Positions 8,485 through 16,691 of a DNA stretch of 64,000 nucleotides are shown piece by piece. Source of the DNA: Brevibacterium sp. p3-SID960 (lineage in GTDB: Bacteria; Actinomycetota; Actinomycetes; Actinomycetales; Brevibacteriaceae). Position numbers and translations under genes: made by a program. Under the pieces are notes generated by a model, which was not told the DNA's origin, did not search any database, and saw nothing but the letters and a program-made list of their open reading frames with translations. How positions within the stretch are numbered: position 1 is the stretch's first letter; the number at the start of each line of letters is the position of its first letter. The DNA lies in assembly GCF_025144725.1 (NCBI RefSeq), contig NZ_JALXKS010000002.1:53747-117746 (forward strand). The letters are read 5' to 3'.

Positions 8485-8556
8485 TCAGTGCTCAAGATAT
8501 CCTCATAGCAGCACCTGTTCCTCCGCCTCAGCTAACGACTCTCCTCCTCTGATTGC

Positions 8557-9807
8557 ATGGACCACACCAAACTCGCCGAACTGCTGCGCCGGGCGATGAC
8601 AGGCGCGCACACCGTCGTGCTGCCGCCCACCCGCGACGGGCAGGTCTCGGTCATCGACCCGCACCGCTATGACGACGCCGGCACCGGCCGCAGACCCCCG
8701 GCCCTCGTCGTGCACACCTCGGGCACCACCGGGACACCCAAGGGCGTCGCGCTGTCGGCCGAGGCGCTCACCGCCTCGGCGACGGCGACCGAAGCGATCC
8801 TCGGCGGGCCGGGCCGCTGGTACCTGTGCCTGCCGGTCAACCACATCGCCGGCGTCCAGGTAGTGCTGCGCTCGCTGCAGGCACAGACGGTGCCGTTCGC
8901 CGCGCGCGGGCCGTTCACTGCACAGTCCTTCACCGCCGATGTCATGGCACTGCAGGAGGCGGCCCTGCACATGATCGCCTCCTCCGGCCCGGCCGGCCCG
9001 CTCTACACCGCGCTCGTGCCCACCCAGCTCACCCGCATCATGGCCGACCCGGTCGCCGCTGAGCTCGCGCGCGCCTTCGATGTGATCCTGCTCGGCGGGG
9101 CGGCGATCTCCCCCGGTCTGCTCGCCCGCGCCGCATCAGCCGGCCTGAACATCGTGCGCACCTACGGCATGAGCGAGACGTGCGGGGGCTGCGTCTACGA
9201 CGGGATCCCCTTCGCAGACGTCGACGTCAGCATCGACGACGCCGGCCGGGTGGTGCTGGCCGGCGCTGTGCTCGCCGACGGTTATGTCGACATCACCGGC
9301 GGCCGGCTGCGCGCACTCCCCGACCCCGAGGCGGGCCCCGGCAGCGGGTTCACCACCGGTGACGACGGGGCCCGCCGGTTCGTCACCAGCGATCTGGGGA
9401 CGATCACCGACGGGGTGCTGAGCGTCCTCGGCAGGGCCGATGACGTCGTCATCTCCGGTGGGGAGAACATCAGCCCGCTGACCGTCGAAAACACACTGCT
9501 CGCCGCCCTCGAACCGGCAGGGGTGCGCGAGGTGCTCGTCACCGGGGTGCCCGATGCCGAATGGGGTGAGGTGCTCGCCTGCGCGATCGTCACCGACCGC
9601 CCCGGCACGACTGACGGCGACCCCGTCGCCGCCGCACGCGTACTCGCCGACCGGCTCACCGCCGCGGTGCCGGACCTGCCGAGCCTGCACCGGCCGATCT
9701 ATGCGGTCGAACTCGAAGCGCTGCCGGCGACCGGTCTGGGCAAACCGGACAGGCGCGCCCTGCGCCGCCAGCTGGTTGAGCGTCTCGGGCTGGCCGAGCG
9801 CACCTGA
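8557..9807 (+). CDS. menE: o-Succinylbenzoate-CoA ligase (MenE)
   Basis: This adenylate-forming enzyme activates o-succinylbenzoate to its CoA ester for MenB. The 416-residue protein has the AMP-binding P-loop TSGTTGTPKG (residues 54-63), the YGMSETCGGCVYDG motif, the hinge segment GRADDVVISGGENISP and the C-terminal catalytic lysine in GLGKPDRRAL (Lys396). It is shorter than ordinary acyl-CoA synthetases, as MenE enzymes of actinobacteria usually are. No clear Shine-Dalgarno sequence precedes the ATG. It probably once followed menB directly; the 5.2-kb block lies between them now. Confidence 0.92.
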   Translation: MDHTKLAELLRRAMTGAHTVVLPPTRDGQVSVIDPHRYDDAGTGRRPPALVVHTSGTTGTPKGVALSAEALTASATATEAILGGPGRWYLCLPVNHIAGVQVVLRSLQAQTVPFAARGPFTAQSFTADVMALQEAALHMIASSGPAGPLYTALVPTQLTRIMADPVAAELARAFDVILLGGAAISPGLLARAASAGLNIVRTYGMSETCGGCVYDGIPFADVDVSIDDAGRVVLAGAVLADGYVDITGGRLRALPDPEAGPGSGFTTGDDGARRFVTSDLGTITDGVLSVLGRADDVVISGGENISPLTVENTLLAALEPAGVREVLVTGVPDAEWGEVLACAIVTDRPGTTDGDPVAAARVLADRLTAAVPDLPSLHRPIYAVELEALPATGLGKPDRRALRRQLVERLGLAERT

Positions 9808-9940
9808 CTGCAACCGAGTTGTGATGCGCCGCGCTGGGAAACGGCCTGTCGCAGTGGCAGACTAGACTGGTCTGCATGCCAGCGAAACTGCTGGCCAGCG
9901 CACTGACCATGGCTCGATCTGAATGACATTGAGGACTTCG

Positions 9941-10876
9941 ATGGCAACCTTCCCGCAGTGGGTCGAGGGAGCTCGGCTGCGCACCCTGCCGCTGGCCGTC
10001 GCCCCCGTGCTGCTGGGGACCGGAGCCGCGCTCGGTGTGCTCGGCGGTCTGTCGGCCCTCGTCATCGGCAGCATGCTCGACGACCCTGACCCTGATGTCT
10101 CACTATCGTTCCTGCTGCTCAAGGCAGCGCTCGCACTCATCGTGTCCCTGGCACTGCAGATCGGGTCGAACTACGCCAATGACTACTCCGACGGCGTGCG
10201 CGGCACCGACGACGTACGAGTCGGACCGCTGCGGCTGACAGCCTCCGGTGCGGCCGAGCCCGAGGCGGTGAAGCGGGCGGCATTCATCAGCTTCGGTGTC
10301 GCCGTGGCCGCCGGTGCGATCCTCGTCATCATCTCCCAGGCGTGGTGGCTCATCCCGGTCGGTGCCGCCGCGATCTGGGCGGCCTGGTTCTACACCGGCG
10401 GTTCGAAGCCGTACGGCTACCGGGCGATGGGCGAGCTGTTCGTCTTCGTCTTCTTCGGCCTCGTCGCCACGCTCGGGACGACCTATGCGCTCGTCTCGAC
10501 GATCTCAGCGGCCGCGATCGCCGGTGCGGTCGCGATCGGGCTGTTCGCCTGCGCAGTGCTCATGGTCAACAACCTGCGCGACATCCCCACCGATCGGCAG
10601 GCCGACAAACTGACTTTGGCGGTGCTGCTGGGTGAGAAGCGGGCGAGGCTTGCCTACACGCTGCTCGTGTTCCTCCCGTATGCACTGCTGCTCGTGCCGA
10701 TTCTCACCGGGCATCCGGCTGCGGTGCTGGCCGCGCTGTCGCTGGTGCTCACGATCTCACCGCTGCAGGTGGTGCTCTCCGGTTCGGAGGGCACAGCACT
10801 CATCCCGCCGATCAAGCACACGGGGCTCGCGGCTCTGGCCTATGCGGCGCTGCTGGCGCTCGGCCTGGCACTGTAG
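9941..10876 (+). CDS. menA: 1,4-Dihydroxy-2-naphthoate polyprenyltransferase (MenA)
   Basis: This integral membrane UbiA-family enzyme attaches the polyprenyl chain to DHNA, giving demethylmenaquinone. I take the ATG at 9941, which has GAGGA six bases upstream, rather than 9923; this yields 311 residues starting MATFPQWVEGARLRTLP, a typical MenA beginning. The two Asp-rich prenyl-diphosphate/magnesium motifs are present as NDYSDGVRGTDD and NNLRDIPTDRQADK. About nine hydrophobic helices are visible. The gene follows menE and is convergent with the DUF4229 gene, which ends 31 nt beyond it. Confidence 0.94.
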   Translation: MATFPQWVEGARLRTLPLAVAPVLLGTGAALGVLGGLSALVIGSMLDDPDPDVSLSFLLLKAALALIVSLALQIGSNYANDYSDGVRGTDDVRVGPLRLTASGAAEPEAVKRAAFISFGVAVAAGAILVIISQAWWLIPVGAAAIWAAWFYTGGSKPYGYRAMGELFVFVFFGLVATLGTTYALVSTISAAAIAGAVAIGLFACAVLMVNNLRDIPTDRQADKLTLAVLLGEKRARLAYTLLVFLPYALLLVPILTGHPAAVLAALSLVLTISPLQVVLSGSEGTALIPPIKHTGLAALAYAALLALGLAL

Positions 10877-10906
10877 GCGTGCAGACGGCTGTTGGGCCAG
10901 CAGACG

Positions 10907-11203
10907 TCAGCGGTCAGGATCTCTGCGGTCGAGTTCCCGGTCCTCCAGGTCCTCGTCGCTGCCCTTCTTCACGGTGCGCGCCTTGACCTTCCCGCTGCGG
11001 GCCCGGCGGCGCTCCTGCCAGGCGATGAGCGAACCGGTCGCCGAATCGCGCAGCGGCCTGAGCGCCAGATAGCTAATGAGGGCGGAGATGATGATCGCCG
11101 CGATCGTCGAGATGAGGCCGGGGCCCGCGATCCACCAGACGACGACGATCGTGCCCATGAGCACAGCGAGGCGGGCAAGCAGGTACATCAGATAGTCACG
11201 CAT
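10907..11203 (-). CDS. DUF4229 membrane protein
   Basis: The ATG at 11203 gives a 98-residue protein with two hydrophobic helices (YLMYLLARLAVLMGTIVVVWW and a second around ISTIAAIIISALISYLAL, split here) followed by a basic then acidic tail rich in Arg, Lys, Asp and Glu. This is the layout of DUF4229 proteins, which in actinobacteria are often found beside menA; their function is not established. The longer open frame upstream on this strand is an antisense shadow. It is divergent from the PLDc_N gene and convergent with menA. Confidence 0.75.
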   Translation of the reverse strand: MRDYLMYLLARLAVLMGTIVVVWWIAGPGLISTIAAIIISALISYLALRPLRDSATGSLIAWQERRRARSGKVKARTVKKGSDEDLEDRELDRRDPDR

Positions 11204-11338
11204 GATGCCCACCAGTGTACCGGTGCCGGCGGTCCGTCCGAACGCGGGAGGCGCACCTGAGTCCGCGCTGAGAGGCCGCATCTGAGACGCTGGGTCGTTT
11301 CCGTCCGCCTGCGCCGATCGACTATCCTGATAGGCAAT

Positions 11339-11911
11339 ATGACAAGGATTCTGGTAGCCGCCGCACTGATTCTCGTCGCTGTCACGCTGTACAGCTTCTT
11401 CGACTGCGTCGTCCGCGACCGCGCCCACATTCGAGTCCTGCCCAAATGGGGCTGGCTGCTCGTCATCCTCCTCGTTCCGGTCTTCGGGCTGCTGCTGTGG
11501 TTCCTGTTCGGCCGCTCCAGCTTCGGCCAGCGCCGCTCGGTCGGCCCGGTCGCCCCGGATGATGACCCCGACTACCTGCAGAAGATCGCCGATGACGTCG
11601 AACAGGCCGAGCGCCGCAAGCGCCGAGAGGAGATCGAGCGCCGCCGCAGGTCCACCGGCACCGGCAGCACTGCCGCAGCACACGGCGCCCAGGCCCAGTC
11701 GCAGGAGGACGTCGACGCACCCGCCACGCCCCAACCCTTTGACGAACCTGCAGCCGAGCCGGGGGCTGCTTTTGAGGAGCTGAGCCCGCACGAGCAGTTC
11801 GAACGCTGGCTGGCCGAACGCGAACGCGAGGAGCAGGCAGTACGCGACACCCCGGATGATCACCCGGAGAGCGGAGAGAACGGCGCCAACTCCGCCAACG
11901 GCCGCTCATAA
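11339..11911 (+). CDS. PLDc_N domain membrane protein
   Basis: The 190-residue product has two membrane helices in the first 60 residues joined by DRAHIRVLPKWGWLLVILLV and closed by GLLLWFLFGR, the hallmark of the short PLDc_N domain (the N-terminal membrane part of cardiolipin-synthase-like proteins, found here without any phospholipase domain). The rest is charged and Pro/Ala/Glu-rich, probably a disordered cytosolic tail. Function is unknown. No Shine-Dalgarno sequence is visible; TATCCT at 11323-11328 could be a -10 box with a very short leader. A terminator hairpin follows at 11925. Confidence 0.75.
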   Translation: MTRILVAAALILVAVTLYSFFDCVVRDRAHIRVLPKWGWLLVILLVPVFGLLLWFLFGRSSFGQRRSVGPVAPDDDPDYLQKIADDVEQAERRKRREEIERRRRSTGTGSTAAAHGAQAQSQEDVDAPATPQPFDEPAAEPGAAFEELSPHEQFERWLAEREREEQAVRDTPDDHPESGENGANSANGRS

Positions 11912-11924
11912 GCCACAAGAAAAA

Positions 11925-11958
11925 ATGATCCGCAGGACCGTGAGGTCCTGCGGATCAT
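11925..11958 (-). terminator. Terminator of the heme/cytochrome run (bidirectional)
   Basis: A perfect 15-bp inverted repeat (arms 11925-11939 and 11944-11958, outer sequence ATGATCCGCAGG) has a GTGA loop. On the minus strand it is followed by at least five T residues, so it is a good intrinsic terminator for ccsB, and it can also stop the plus-strand PLDc_N gene. Confidence 0.88.
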
Positions 11959-11959
11959 C

Positions 11960-11985
11960 TGCATTCAGCTCATGCATTCAGCTCA
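11960..11985. repeat. 13-bp tandem repeat between ccsB stop and terminator
   Basis: TGCATTCAGCTCA occurs twice, head to tail and identical, 9 bases past the ccsB stop codon on the minus strand. It sits between the stop and the terminator hairpin. Confidence 0.85.
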
Positions 11986-11993
11986 CGTCAGGC

Positions 11994-13064
11994 TCACAGC
12001 CCGGAGTAGGAGTGCAGGCCGTCGAAGTAGACGTTGACGATAGCGAAGTTGAAGATGAGGCTGGAGAAACCGACGATGTTGAGCACCGCCACCTGCGTGG
12101 CCGACCAGCCGCGGGTCGCGCGCGCGTGGAGGTAGGCTGCGTAGACGACCCAGACGACGAACGTCCAGATCTCCTTGGCGTCCCATCCCCACGGTCGGCC
12201 CCAGGCGACCTCAGCCCAGATCGCACCGGCAATGAGGGTGAAGGTCCAGGTGACGAACCCGACCGCGGCGATCCGGTAGGACAGTTGCTCGACGGCCTCG
12301 CTGGTAGGCACGCGGCTGAACATCCAGCCCAGCCCGGTGACGGTGTCCTTCTGCTCAGTGCGGGCCTTGAGGATCTGGAAGACCGCCAGGATCGCTGAGA
12401 CGCTCAGCAGCGCGGTCGACAGGATCGCGATCGGCACATGGATCCAGATCCAGTATGACTGCAGCGCCGGCACAAGCTGTGCGGCCGGGGTGTAGAAGAC
12501 GGTGATGCACAGGCCCAGTGTCACAAGCGCTCCGCCGGCGACGAAGGTGCCGAGGTAGCGGATGTCGGCGAAGTACAGCACGACGATGTAGACGAGCACG
12601 GCGAGTGCCGAGGCGGTGAGCGCGTACTCCATCATGTTGCCCCACGGCACCCGGGTGACCGACAGCGCGCGGGTGAGCACAGCGGCCACGTGCAGGCCGG
12701 CGGCGAGCACCGTCAGTGCGGTCGCCATCCGGGCGGTCGTGCGGCGTCCGGCCGCTTTCGAGGCGGTGGTCGCTTCCTCATCGGGTCCGCCCGACCCCGT
12801 GTCACCGGTTCCCGTGCCGCCGGTCTCGGCGTCGTTCTCGCGGTCGAGGACGGCGACGGCGCTGTTGCGTGAGGTGCGCACCGGCGTTCCGGCCTTCGCG
12901 CTGGCCCTGCCGGATGCGGCCTGCTTCCCGCTGCTGGCCAGAGTGCGGCCTGCGAACAGGTCGCTGGAGTAGAGCAGGAAGGCGATCGCGTAGACAGCCA
13001 TCGCCGAGTAGACGAGCAGGTTCGACCACGTCGCAAGCGTGACGTTGACGTCCATGGAGGTCAT
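11994..13064 (-). CDS. ccsB: Cytochrome c biogenesis protein CcsB (ResC-like)
   Basis: With ResB this membrane protein forms the System II synthetase that delivers heme across the membrane and attaches it to apocytochromes c. The 356-residue product has an N-terminal helix, a variable Gly/Thr-rich linker (about residues 40-110) and then a run of helices that includes the heme-handling WWD-type motif WGRPWGWDAKEIWTF followed by VYAAYLHARATRGW. Its ATG overlaps the resB stop by 4 nt. It is the last gene of the long minus-strand heme/cytochrome run and is followed by a strong terminator. Confidence 0.92.
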   Translation of the reverse strand: MTSMDVNVTLATWSNLLVYSAMAVYAIAFLLYSSDLFAGRTLASSGKQAASGRASAKAGTPVRTSRNSAVAVLDRENDAETGGTGTGDTGSGGPDEEATTASKAAGRRTTARMATALTVLAAGLHVAAVLTRALSVTRVPWGNMMEYALTASALAVLVYIVVLYFADIRYLGTFVAGGALVTLGLCITVFYTPAAQLVPALQSYWIWIHVPIAILSTALLSVSAILAVFQILKARTEQKDTVTGLGWMFSRVPTSEAVEQLSYRIAAVGFVTWTFTLIAGAIWAEVAWGRPWGWDAKEIWTFVVWVVYAAYLHARATRGWSATQVAVLNIVGFSSLIFNFAIVNVYFDGLHSYSGL

Positions 13065-14614
13065 GCCTTTCGACTGGGTGAGTTGTTCAATTCTACTGCA
13101 AGGCTCTCAGCCGCCTGCACCACGCGCGGGTCCTCTCCACGAGCCAGGGAGGCGACCTCGGTGGCGACGCCGTCGTCGGTGTCGGCGGCGCGGACCCACA
13201 TGCGCCTCCGCGGCACGAACAGGGAGAGTCCGAGGCCGGCGAGCAGGAAGATGGTGAAGGCGAGCATGATCCCCTGGGTGGGGTCGTGGCGGATGTCGAG
13301 GGCGACGTAGCGTTTGATCTCTTCGAGTTCGACGCTGCCGAGCCCATCGGGCAGCTCGGTGGTCTCCCCGGGCTTGAGGTACAGCTGCAGCGGCTGCCCG
13401 TCGGGCCCGGCGAGCTGGTCGAGGTTGTCGGTGTCGAGTTCGTAGACCGACTGGGCGACGCCGGCATCGAGGCCGAGGTCGCCGGCGAAGACGTTCATCA
13501 CGAGGTAGGGGTTGCGCAGCTCGGCGAACTGGGAGACGAGTTCGCCCTTCTCGTTCTGCGAGGCGGTCGGCAGCAGGATGCCGACGAAGCCGAGCTGGTC
13601 GGGGCTGGCGTCGGGGACCTTGACGACGCCGCGGGAGGTGTAGACGCCGTCCTGCGGCAGGAACACGACCGGCCCGGAATAGGTGACGTTGCCGTCGCCG
13701 TCGCGCACGGTGATGACCGGGGCGTAGCCGTTGCCGGTGAGGTAGACGCGCGAACCGTCGATCCGGATCGGTTCGTTGACCCGCAGGCTGTGGTCGGTCT
13801 CCTGGCCGTCCTGGATGGTGGTGACGTCGGCGTTGAACGCGCGCGGCTGGCCGAACTGGTTGCCGGCTGCGGTGTCGTCGAAGCTGGCGTCGAAGCTGTT
13901 GAGCCGCAGCCGGTAGTCGTCGAGCCGGTCGGCGGAGAAGTAGGAGCCGGGTTCGAAGGAGTCGTAGGCGACGAGCGAGTTGGTGAAGGTGTCGCCTTCG
14001 ACGAGGATGCGCTGGCCGGAGTAGCCGATGAGCGCGCCGACCGCCATCGTGACGGTGACCCCGAGCAGGCAGATGTGGAAGAGCAGGTTGCCGGTCTCGC
14101 GCAGGTAGCCTCGCTCAGCTGAGATCGCGTCCCCGCGCCGGGTGGTGCGGTAGCCGAGCTTCTTCAGCCTCGCCTCGGCGGCGGTGAGCATGTCCTCGGC
14201 CGTGCCCGAGGCGGTGAAGGCCTGGTAGCCGGGCATCCGGGACAGCCGCCGCGGCGCCGGTGGCGGGGCCTGGCGCATCGCCTTGTAGTGTTGCTTGCTG
14301 CGCGGCAGCACACAGCCGACGAGCGAGACCATCAGCAGGATGTAGATCGCGGCGAACCACACGGAGGCGTAGACGTCGAAGAGCTGCACGGCGTCGAGGA
14401 ACGGGCCGATCCGCGGGTTGTCCTCGATGTACTGGGTGACCTGGGCGGGGTCCTGGATGCGCTGGGGCAGCAGGGATCCGGGGATCGAGGCCAGGGCGAG
14501 GATGAGCAGCAGGATGAGTGCGGTGCGCATCGTCGTCAGCTGCCGCCAGGCCCAGCGCAGCATGCCGAGTGCGCCGATGTCGGGCGGGGCGGGTTTCGCG
14601 GTCTTCGTACTCAT
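13061..14614 (-). CDS. resB: Cytochrome c biogenesis protein ResB
   Basis: ResB is the partner of CcsB in cytochrome c heme attachment. The 517-residue protein begins with a short cytosolic tail, has a helix (TALILLLILALASIPGSLLP), a second near residue 90, a third around GNLLFHICLLGVTVTMAVGAL, then a large extracytoplasmic domain (about residues 205-440), and a last helix LAFTIFLLAGLGLSLFVPRRR. The PGSLLPQR segment is typical of the family. It is 33 nt downstream of ccdA and overlaps ccsB by 4 nt, so the three genes are translated from the same message. Confidence 0.92.
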   Translation of the reverse strand: MSTKTAKPAPPDIGALGMLRWAWRQLTTMRTALILLLILALASIPGSLLPQRIQDPAQVTQYIEDNPRIGPFLDAVQLFDVYASVWFAAIYILLMVSLVGCVLPRSKQHYKAMRQAPPPAPRRLSRMPGYQAFTASGTAEDMLTAAEARLKKLGYRTTRRGDAISAERGYLRETGNLLFHICLLGVTVTMAVGALIGYSGQRILVEGDTFTNSLVAYDSFEPGSYFSADRLDDYRLRLNSFDASFDDTAAGNQFGQPRAFNADVTTIQDGQETDHSLRVNEPIRIDGSRVYLTGNGYAPVITVRDGDGNVTYSGPVVFLPQDGVYTSRGVVKVPDASPDQLGFVGILLPTASQNEKGELVSQFAELRNPYLVMNVFAGDLGLDAGVAQSVYELDTDNLDQLAGPDGQPLQLYLKPGETTELPDGLGSVELEEIKRYVALDIRHDPTQGIMLAFTIFLLAGLGLSLFVPRRRMWVRAADTDDGVATEVASLARGEDPRVVQAAESLAVELNNSPSRKA

Positions 14615-14647
14615 GTCCTCGTCAAGTGTGGCAGATGGTCGGGGCCG

Positions 14648-15412
14648 TCAGATCAGCAGGTCGAAGTCGCCGATGGTGCCCTGCAGCTGCTGGATCCAGG
14701 CGTTCCACACACCGGTGACGAGCAGCAGGCCGAGCAGGATGAGCATGATCCCCCCGATCCGCACGATCGTCTGCTGGTGTTCGCGCACCCAGGCCAGCCG
14801 GCCGGCGCCGCGGTGGAGCAGGAAGGCGACGATGAGGAACGGGATGCCGAGGCCCAGGCAGTAGACGAAGGTCAGCAGCGTGCCGCGCCACACCTGCCCT
14901 TCGGCACCGAATCCGGTGGAGAGGGCGAGCACGGCGGCCAGGGTCGGGCCGATGCACGGCGCCCAGCCGAGCGCGAAGGTCGCTCCGAGCACGGGTGCGC
15001 CCCACAGCCCGGCCTTGGGCTTCTTCTGAAGCCGGCGGTCACGTTGCAGCCAGCCGAAGCCGCCCATGAATACGATGCCGGCGATGATGACGACAGCGCC
15101 CATGATCCGGGTGAGCAGGCCGATCCACTCCCCCGCTGCAGCGCCGAGCCCGGAGAAGGCGGTGCCGAGAGCGACGAAGACGACGGCGAAGCCGAGGACG
15201 AAGAGGGCGACTCCTCCGAGCACCGTGGAGGTGCGCTTGTCCTCGATCGAGGTGCCGGTCAGCCCGGTGACGTACCCGATGTAGCCGGGCACGAGCGGCA
15301 GCACGCACGGGGAGGCGAAGGACACCGCGCCGGCGAGCGCGGCGACGAGCATCGCGATGAGCAGCGGCCCGTCGAGGATCGTCTGGGCGAAGGTGTTGCC
15401 GATATCGGTCAT
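14648..15412 (-). CDS. ccdA: Thiol-disulfide transporter CcdA
   Basis: CcdA passes electrons from cytosolic thioredoxin to extracytoplasmic thioredoxin-like proteins that keep apocytochrome c cysteines reduced. Starting at ATG 15412, the 254-residue protein has six hydrophobic helices and the two redox cysteines in the pseudo-symmetric segments SFASPCVLPLVPGY and LGWAPCIGPTLAAV. A longer frame extends upstream but only as an antisense-like extension over tlpA. The start overlaps the tlpA stop by 4 nt. The natural partner is the TlpA-like lipoprotein encoded immediately upstream. Confidence 0.93.
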   Translation of the reverse strand: MTDIGNTFAQTILDGPLLIAMLVAALAGAVSFASPCVLPLVPGYIGYVTGLTGTSIEDKRTSTVLGGVALFVLGFAVVFVALGTAFSGLGAAAGEWIGLLTRIMGAVVIIAGIVFMGGFGWLQRDRRLQKKPKAGLWGAPVLGATFALGWAPCIGPTLAAVLALSTGFGAEGQVWRGTLLTFVYCLGLGIPFLIVAFLLHRGAGRLAWVREHQQTIVRIGGIMLILLGLLLVTGVWNAWIQQLQGTIGDFDLLI

Positions 15413-16020
15413 TCGCCGAGCACGTCTTCGATCATCCCGCTCAGCGTCGAGGCGTCGACGGCACCGACGGCGCGGGCGGCCGCGCGGCCCTCGGTGTCGA
15501 GGATGACGGTCGATGGGGTGGCCTGCGGCGGCAGGATGTCCGAGAGCAGGGCGACCATCGCACCGTCGGTGTCGAGCATGTTCGGGTACGGCACATCGAA
15601 GTTCCTGATGAACGCCTCGGCTGCCCCTGCCTGATCGCGGACGTTGACGCCGAGGAACACGGTGTCGTCGGCGAACGTCTCGGAGACCTCGATGAGATCC
15701 GGGGCCTCCTTGCGGCACGGCGGGCAGGCGGCGTACCAGAGGTTGATGACGACGAGCTTGGGGCGCAGCCCGGCCAGGGACTGCTGCTGGCCGTCCAGGG
15801 TCTCGAAGTCGAGGTCGAGCGGCTCGCCTCGGTCGCCGGGGGCGACCTGGGTGATGACTCCGGAGCCGGAGACGTATCCCTGTTCGGAACCGGCCTGCTG
15901 GGCGAGTTCGTCGTTCTCGCTCGCGCAGCCGGCGAGCACGATCGTTCCGGCGGCCGAGGCGGCCAGCGTCAGCAGTCCGCGCCGGCTCAGCGGACGGCGG
16001 CCGAAGGGCTGGTCACTCAT
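15409..16020 (-). CDS. TlpA/ResA-like thiol-disulfide lipoprotein
   Basis: The 203-residue protein has a twin-arginine-type signal (RRPLSRRGLLTL) that ends in the lipobox VLAGC, so it is probably exported and lipid-anchored on the outside of the membrane. The rest is a thioredoxin fold with the redox motif WYAACPPCRKEAPD and the cis-Pro region ATPSTVILD. It should receive electrons from CcdA and reduce the heme-binding cysteines of apocytochrome c. It overlaps ccdA by 4 nt and the phosphatase gene upstream by 4 nt. Confidence 0.9.
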   Translation of the reverse strand: MSDQPFGRRPLSRRGLLTLAASAAGTIVLAGCASENDELAQQAGSEQGYVSGSGVITQVAPGDRGEPLDLDFETLDGQQQSLAGLRPKLVVINLWYAACPPCRKEAPDLIEVSETFADDTVFLGVNVRDQAGAAEAFIRNFDVPYPNMLDTDGAMVALLSDILPPQATPSTVILDTEGRAAARAVGAVDASTLSGMIEDVLGE

Positions 16021-16691
16021 GCCCCGGGCACCGCCTTGGCCGGCTGGAGATCAGCGCACACATCGGTGTAATCGATGCCGGTGAGCTCTCCTGCCTCATA
16101 GGTGAAGGTGGTGACGGAGGCGAGCGCGCATTCGCGTTCGCGCGGATCGTGCCACAGCCGCCGGCCCTCCGCGGCCCGGCGGGTCACCCAGATCGGCAGC
16201 TGGTGGGAGACGATGACGCCGTCGACGCTGCCGTTTCCCCCGGCCGCGCCGTCGCCGGCAGCCAGGGGTTCGAGCCGGCGGCGCAGGCTGGCGATCGCGG
16301 CGCGCATGCGCATCACCTGCTGCCGGTACGGCTCACCCCATGACGGGCGCAGCGGGTTGTGCAGGCGCACGAGGTTGGCCGGCTGCGACAGCTGCGAGCG
16401 GTCGACGACCATGCCCTCGAAGCTGTTGGCGGCCTCGATGACCCGCTCATCGATCCGTGGGGTCATCTCCAAAGCACCGGCCAGCGGGGCGATGGTCTCC
16501 TGGGCGCGCTGCAGCGGCGAGCTCACAAGTGCCGCAACGGCGAAGTCCGGGCTGGTGAAGTGCTCGGCGAGCCGGCCGGCCATCTCGTGTCCGCAGGCCG
16601 AGAGCCCATAGCCGGGCAGCCGGCCGTAGAGCAGCCCTTCGGGGTTGTGGACCTCGCCGTGGCGGGTGAGGTGGATGCGCACCTGACTCAT
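16017..16691 (-). CDS. Histidine phosphatase family protein
   Basis: From ATG 16691 the product is 224 residues. The catalytic RHG motif is LTRHGEVHN (His near residue 10), [11 protein letters not shown] supplies the second conserved Arg, and VSHQLPIW carries the late catalytic His. The family includes phosphoglycerate mutases and small-molecule phosphatases, and the true substrate cannot be told from sequence. Members of this family commonly sit between hemL and the ccdA-res genes in actinobacteria. It overlaps hemL by 4 nt upstream and tlpA by 4 nt downstream. The longer upstream frame is not needed. Confidence 0.82.
   Translation of the reverse strand: MSQVRIHLTRHGEVHNPEGLLYGRLPGYGLSACGHEMAGRLAEHFTSPDFAVAALVSSPLQRAQETIAPLAGALEMTPRIDERVIEAANSFEGMVVDRSQLSQPANLVRLHNPLRPSWGEPYRQQVMRMRAAIASLRRRLEPLAAGDGAAGGNGSVDGVIVSHQLPIWVTRRAAEGRRLWHDPRERECALASVTTFTYEAGELTGIDYTDVCADLQPAKAVPGA

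Noticed and set aside
14288-15634. A 448-codon plus-strand frame opposite ccdA/resB
   Set aside because: Its composition (runs of Glu, Gln, Gly, Asp) is that of an antisense shadow, and both opposing genes are well supported.
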